Shown: positions 24,032-26,315 of the stretch, piece after piece
Layout: the number at the start of each line of letters is the position of its first letter
How positions within the stretch are numbered: the stretch's first letter is position 1
Virus record (IMG/VR): IMGVR_UViG_3300020197_000139
Span: 1 to 26,315 of that record
Reading direction: 5' to 3' (one strand)
Origin: a virus
DNA length: 26,315 nucleotides
Translations under genes and position numbers: made by a program
Notes under the pieces: model-generated
The model's database searches: none
What the model saw: the letters and a program-made list of their open reading frames with translations, nothing else
Told to the model about the DNA's origin: nothing

Positions 24032-24289
24032 TTACTCTGCTTCCTCAACTGTCGGTGCGACGAATACATCGTTCACCGCATCATAGGTGTCACCGATAAG
24101 TGCGTACTTAGAACGGAAGTTGTGGTTGTACGAAGTTTGTCGCCACTCGCCTGCTAGTCCGAGCGATGCGAGAAACGCCTGACCGATAGGTTCACTCTCA
24201 GGGAAGTCGCCGCCGCCGCAGTCACTATTGTTCACCACATTCACGGTGACGACGATGTTGTGTTCATCTAGTTGAGCGAAGTGTGCCAT
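24032..24289 (-). CDS. Small fibre-associated protein, copy 2 (85 aa)
   Basis: Begins MAHFAQLDEHNIVVTVNVV and includes EWRQTSYNHNFRSKYALIGD, a pattern that I associate with small proteins encoded beside tail fibres in many environmental phages ('W.qTSYn.nFR..yA.iG..Yd...d.F'). The end, TYDAVNDVFVAP plus an acidic tail, is shared with the 65-aa protein at 25194-25391, including a 38-bp identical DNA stretch. The frame is open to a GTG at 24301, but the ATG at 24289 fits the family N-terminus and is chosen. Role unknown; a fibre chaperone or tip component is plausible. Confidence 0.65.
   Translation of the reverse strand: MAHFAQLDEHNIVVTVNVVNNSDCGGGDFPESEPIGQAFLASLGLAGEWRQTSYNHNFRSKYALIGDTYDAVNDVFVAPTVEEAE
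24053..24090. repeat. 38-bp exact direct repeat, copy A
   Basis: This stretch is identical base for base to 25215-25252. It encodes the shared TYDAVNDVFVAP end of two small fibre-associated genes. The copies lie 1,162 bp apart, in the same orientation, one in each fibre cassette. Identity beyond protein constraint suggests recent duplication or gene conversion. Confidence 0.9.
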
Positions 24290-24291
24290 AC

Positions 24292-25197
24292 CTACTGCCA
24301 CCTTATGTAAACGATGCCTGAGCCGCCAGACTTACCATTACCACCACCGCCACCGCCTGTGTCAGCACCACCGCCACCGCCCGTGTTTGCCGTGCCGTTC
24401 ACGCCCGTTCCCAATGATGTTGCCCCATTACCACCCCCACCTTTCAGCGCAGTCGTAGAACTATTCCCACCAAGACCGCCGTTGCCACCGCCACCGCCAC
24501 CGCCGACCGTGTTCGTGCCTGTTGCGTTGCCGATGAAGTTGCTAATGTCTCTCGCCGCACCGCCGTTTCTCGTTGATGATGCGCCTGCGTTTCCTGCCGC
24601 ACCACCACCACCGCCTGCGTAAGACCCGTTTCCGTCTTGACCGTCGTATCCATAAGGCTTAGTTCCGTAGCCACCACGCTTGATGTTGCCCGTCGCTGTG
24701 CCACCACCACCCGAACCCATACTTGACATTCCCCAAGTTGCGTTGTTCGGTGGTGAGCCGAAGTCGCTATCACCAATACCACCGCCGCCACCACCGCCGC
24801 CGACGAGCAAATACTTACTGAATGTTGTTGAGTCGCCAACCGATGAACTTGAACCACCACCATTACCGCCACCTGCGCCAACAGCAATCGTGTATGTTCC
24901 CGCAACGAGCCATTGGATAGTGCGGATTACCGCACCAGCACCCCCACCACCGAACTGTATTGAATTGTTGCCGCCGAGATTACCGCCGCCGCCACCTACG
25001 ACGAGCAACTCAAACAAACCATCAGAAGTCACGACGAACGAACCGTTGCCTGTGTAGGTCGCAAGGTTGTAAGTCTTGCTGTCGCTGGGGTCGGTTATTG
25101 ACGACGAAGTAGAACTGCTCTCGCCCCAAGTTTGTATACCTGCAGGAATCGTGTCCGTTGTCTGCGATGACACATAGCCGAGATAAGAACGAGTCAT
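24292..25197 (-). CDS. Glycine-rich tail fibre/adhesin-like protein, copy 2 (301 aa)
   Basis: An N-terminal domain of ~65 residues (MTRSYLGYVSSQTTDTIPAG, ending SDGLFELLVVGG) is followed by about 220 residues with long runs of glycine split by Ser, Asn, Ala and Thr, and a closing GSGIVYIRWQ. This is the glycine-rich repeat domain of phage tail fibres and adhesins, where poly-Gly II helices can form a sandwich with variable loops that bind receptors (as known for T-even gp38). It resembles the 300-aa protein upstream in plan and in both ends. Its ATG has GAGGAGGA before it and overlaps the previous stop (ATGA). GC content is locally high because of Gly codons. Confidence 0.75.
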   Translation of the reverse strand: MTRSYLGYVSSQTTDTIPAGIQTWGESSSTSSSITDPSDSKTYNLATYTGNGSFVVTSDGLFELLVVGGGGGNLGGNNSIQFGGGGAGAVIRTIQWLVAGTYTIAVGAGGGNGGGSSSSVGDSTTFSKYLLVGGGGGGGGIGDSDFGSPPNNATWGMSSMGSGGGGTATGNIKRGGYGTKPYGYDGQDGNGSYAGGGGGAAGNAGASSTRNGGAARDISNFIGNATGTNTVGGGGGGGNGGLGGNSSTTALKGGGGNGATSLGTGVNGTANTGGGGGADTGGGGGGNGKSGGSGIVYIRWQ

Positions 25198-25391
25198 TCC
25201 TCCTCCTCAATCGGCGGTGCGACGAATACATCGTTCACCGCATCATAGGTGTATCCGATGCCAACCGTCAGCGGGTCGCCACCCAAGTCGTGCCAATCAC
25301 CGTCAAGGTTCGCTGTTGCCCAAGCATAATCAGAGACAATGATGTTTATTATTACTTGGTCTTTCACCTCAGCGCAATAGTTCTTGCTCAT
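25194..25391 (-). CDS. Small fibre-associated protein, copy 1 (65 aa)
   Basis: MSKNYCAEVKDQVIINIIVS opens the protein, followed by WATANLDGDWHDLGGDP and the shared end TYDAVNDVFVAP with an acidic tail (PIEEEE). It overlaps both glycine-rich genes by ATGA on each side, so the three are translated as a unit. It is shorter than the related protein at 24032-24289 and lacks the W.QTSY..NFR segment, with only the C-terminal third clearly related. Function unknown. Confidence 0.65.
   Translation of the reverse strand: MSKNYCAEVKDQVIINIIVSDYAWATANLDGDWHDLGGDPLTVGIGYTYDAVNDVFVAPPIEEEE
25215..25252. repeat. 38-bp exact direct repeat, copy B
   Basis: Identical to 24053-24090 in the same orientation, inside the 3' half of the first small fibre-associated gene. 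It marks the end of cassette 1 as copy A marks the end of cassette 2. Confidence 0.9.
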
Positions 25392-26290
25392 ACCTTGAAC
25401 CTCACATACACAATCCCATCAGCACCATCGCCGCCAGAGGAGTTTCCATTCGTTCCGCCGCCGCCTGAGCCTTTGGTGGTCGCAGAATTTCCCGTACCGC
25501 TCGTCTTGCCTGCTACTCCGCCTGTTGCCGCTGCGCCGCCATAACCCGTTGCTCCACCGCCACCACCTGTACAGATGATTGTCGTGTTAGCAACCTGACC
25601 TAGCCACGCAGAGATGTCAACCCCTGCTCCGCCTGTGCCACCTGTGTTACCCGATGCGTTGCCGCCGACACCACCGCAACCGCCACCTCCACCGCAAGCG
25701 GGACAAGAAATTTGCATCTCCATGACAGCACTATCGCCACCGTCATTACCGTTAGCGCCACCTCCCCTACCTCTGTAGAGACCTCCACCGCCTGCCCCAC
25801 TACCACCACTCATGTTTTGCCACGCCTTGTGGAATTGGATTGTCTGTATGTCTGAGCGTGTTGACAAACCTCCACCGCCACCACCACCCTGCGCACTAAT
25901 GATGGAGCCGAACGAACTCTTACCACCTCTGGATGCCACCGAACCACCGATTCCCTGTGCGCCGATAGTCACTGTTTGGTTTGCGTCAATGTAAACGGTG
26001 GCGTTCTGCCCGTTGAAGTCACCTGAGCCACCACCACCGCCAGCGCCACCATTTGGGTCTCCACCGCCAGCGCCGCCGCCACCACCAACGACAATCACAT
26101 CAAACAAGCCAGCCTTCGTCACCGTCAAAGTGCCTGATGAAGTGAAGGTGAGGAGCGTGTAGTTCACGGCTGGTGAACCGACGCTGATGCTTGACGATGT
26201 GCCGCCTGTTGCTACGCCGTAGCCCTGCACATTGACGGTCTGCGTCGTCAGTGACGACACATACCCAAGTTGGCGGCGAGCCGTAGCCAT
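25388..26290 (-). CDS. Glycine-rich tail fibre/adhesin-like protein, copy 1 (300 aa)
   Basis: The same plan as the gene at 24292-25197. An N-terminal domain contains LGYVSSLTTQTVNVQGYGVA and ends KAGLFDVIVVGG. A long Gly-rich body follows, interrupted by CPACGGGGGCGG (three cysteines, perhaps metal-binding or disulphide) and ATGYGGAAATGG. The close is GIVYVRFKV. It is probably a receptor-binding fibre component. The two paralogues share both ends but differ within the Gly-rich loops, which would be the binding surface. The ATG is three bases after the likely stop of the gene before it; there is no strong ribosome site. Confidence 0.75.
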   Translation of the reverse strand: MATARRQLGYVSSLTTQTVNVQGYGVATGGTSSSISVGSPAVNYTLLTFTSSGTLTVTKAGLFDVIVVGGGGGAGGGDPNGGAGGGGGSGDFNGQNATVYIDANQTVTIGAQGIGGSVASRGGKSSFGSIISAQGGGGGGGLSTRSDIQTIQFHKAWQNMSGGSGAGGGGLYRGRGGGANGNDGGDSAVMEMQISCPACGGGGGCGGVGGNASGNTGGTGGAGVDISAWLGQVANTTIICTGGGGGATGYGGAAATGGVAGKTSGTGNSATTKGSGGGGTNGNSSGGDGADGIVYVRFKV

Positions 26291-26293
26291 CGG

Positions 26294-26315
26294 TTACGCC
26301 GTGATTCGGTTCACG
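26294..26315 (-). CDS. 3' end of an upstream gene (only last six residues visible)
   Basis: Just before the first fibre gene a frame ends VNRITA and TAA (26296-26294). A basic NRI-type tail is common at the end of phage fibre or structural proteins, and the three-base spacing to the next ATG fits the operon. With seven codons visible, this is a guess from context. Confidence 0.35.

Noticed and set aside
24314-25057. Plus-strand proline-rich ORFs (24314-24622 and 24680-25057)
   Set aside because: They are the complement of GGT/GGC glycine codons in the minus-strand fibre gene; they have no ribosome site and would be the only plus-strand genes.
1-26315. CRISPR arrays, tRNAs, integrase, insertion sequences
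   Set aside because: I found no spaced repeats, cloverleaf-like genes or transposase/integrase motifs on either strand by eye.

Overview
The window is part of the late (virion and lysis) region of a tailed phage with a contractile tail (myovirus morphology). Every gene I can support lies on the minus strand, so transcription runs from the right edge of the window to the left. Genes are tightly packed, often with ATGA, GTGA or TAATG overlaps, and no non-coding stretch exceeds about 100 bases. I see no tRNA, CRISPR array, insertion sequence, integrase or replication gene. An actinobacterial host is my inference. The reasons are a proteasome beta/HslV-like peptidase, an M15 (VanY-type) plus PG-binding endolysin, and a small HTH protein of a type I associate with actinobacteriophages. 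Base composition is moderate to AT-leaning, apart from the glycine-rich genes, so a low-GC (for example freshwater) actinobacterium is possible but unproven.

Layout in order of transcription (right to left). (1) 26.3-24.0 kb: a tail-fibre/adhesin-like block in which a two-gene cassette (a glycine-rich protein of about 300 aa plus a small partner) occurs twice, with an exact 38-bp direct repeat. (2) 24.0-20.1 kb: a KTSC-domain protein, a membrane protein, a 78-aa protein, the large terminase and two unrecognised proteins. (3) 20.1-18.7 kb: two small holin-like membrane proteins and the endolysin. (4) 18.7-16.4 kb: an HTH protein, a calcineurin-like phosphoesterase, the proteasome-like peptidase and a third small membrane protein. 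(5) 16.4-12.6 kb: portal, scaffold and an N4-gp56-type major capsid protein. (6) 12.6-9.0 kb: small head proteins, a putative capsid/head decoration protein, and head-tail adaptor, stopper and terminator candidates. (7) 8.9-5.8 kb: tail sheath, tail tube and a pair of tail assembly chaperones apparently joined by a frameshift. (8) 5.8-0 kb: a tape measure protein carrying peptidoglycan-hydrolase domains, a tube-initiator (CIS-tube-like) protein, a LysM baseplate protein and the start of a gpD/gp27-like hub protein that runs off the left edge.

The genes make a coherent programme. Terminase, portal, scaffold and capsid build and fill the head. The connector genes close it. Sheath, tube, chaperones, tape measure and baseplate genes build the contractile tail, and the lysis genes release the progeny. 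The most unusual element is the proteasome beta-like peptidase, which keeps all the catalytic residues and sits just upstream of the portal-scaffold-capsid genes, where other phages may carry a head maturation protease. Two possible recoding sites, one in the tail chaperones and one at the end of the major capsid gene, are also worth testing.
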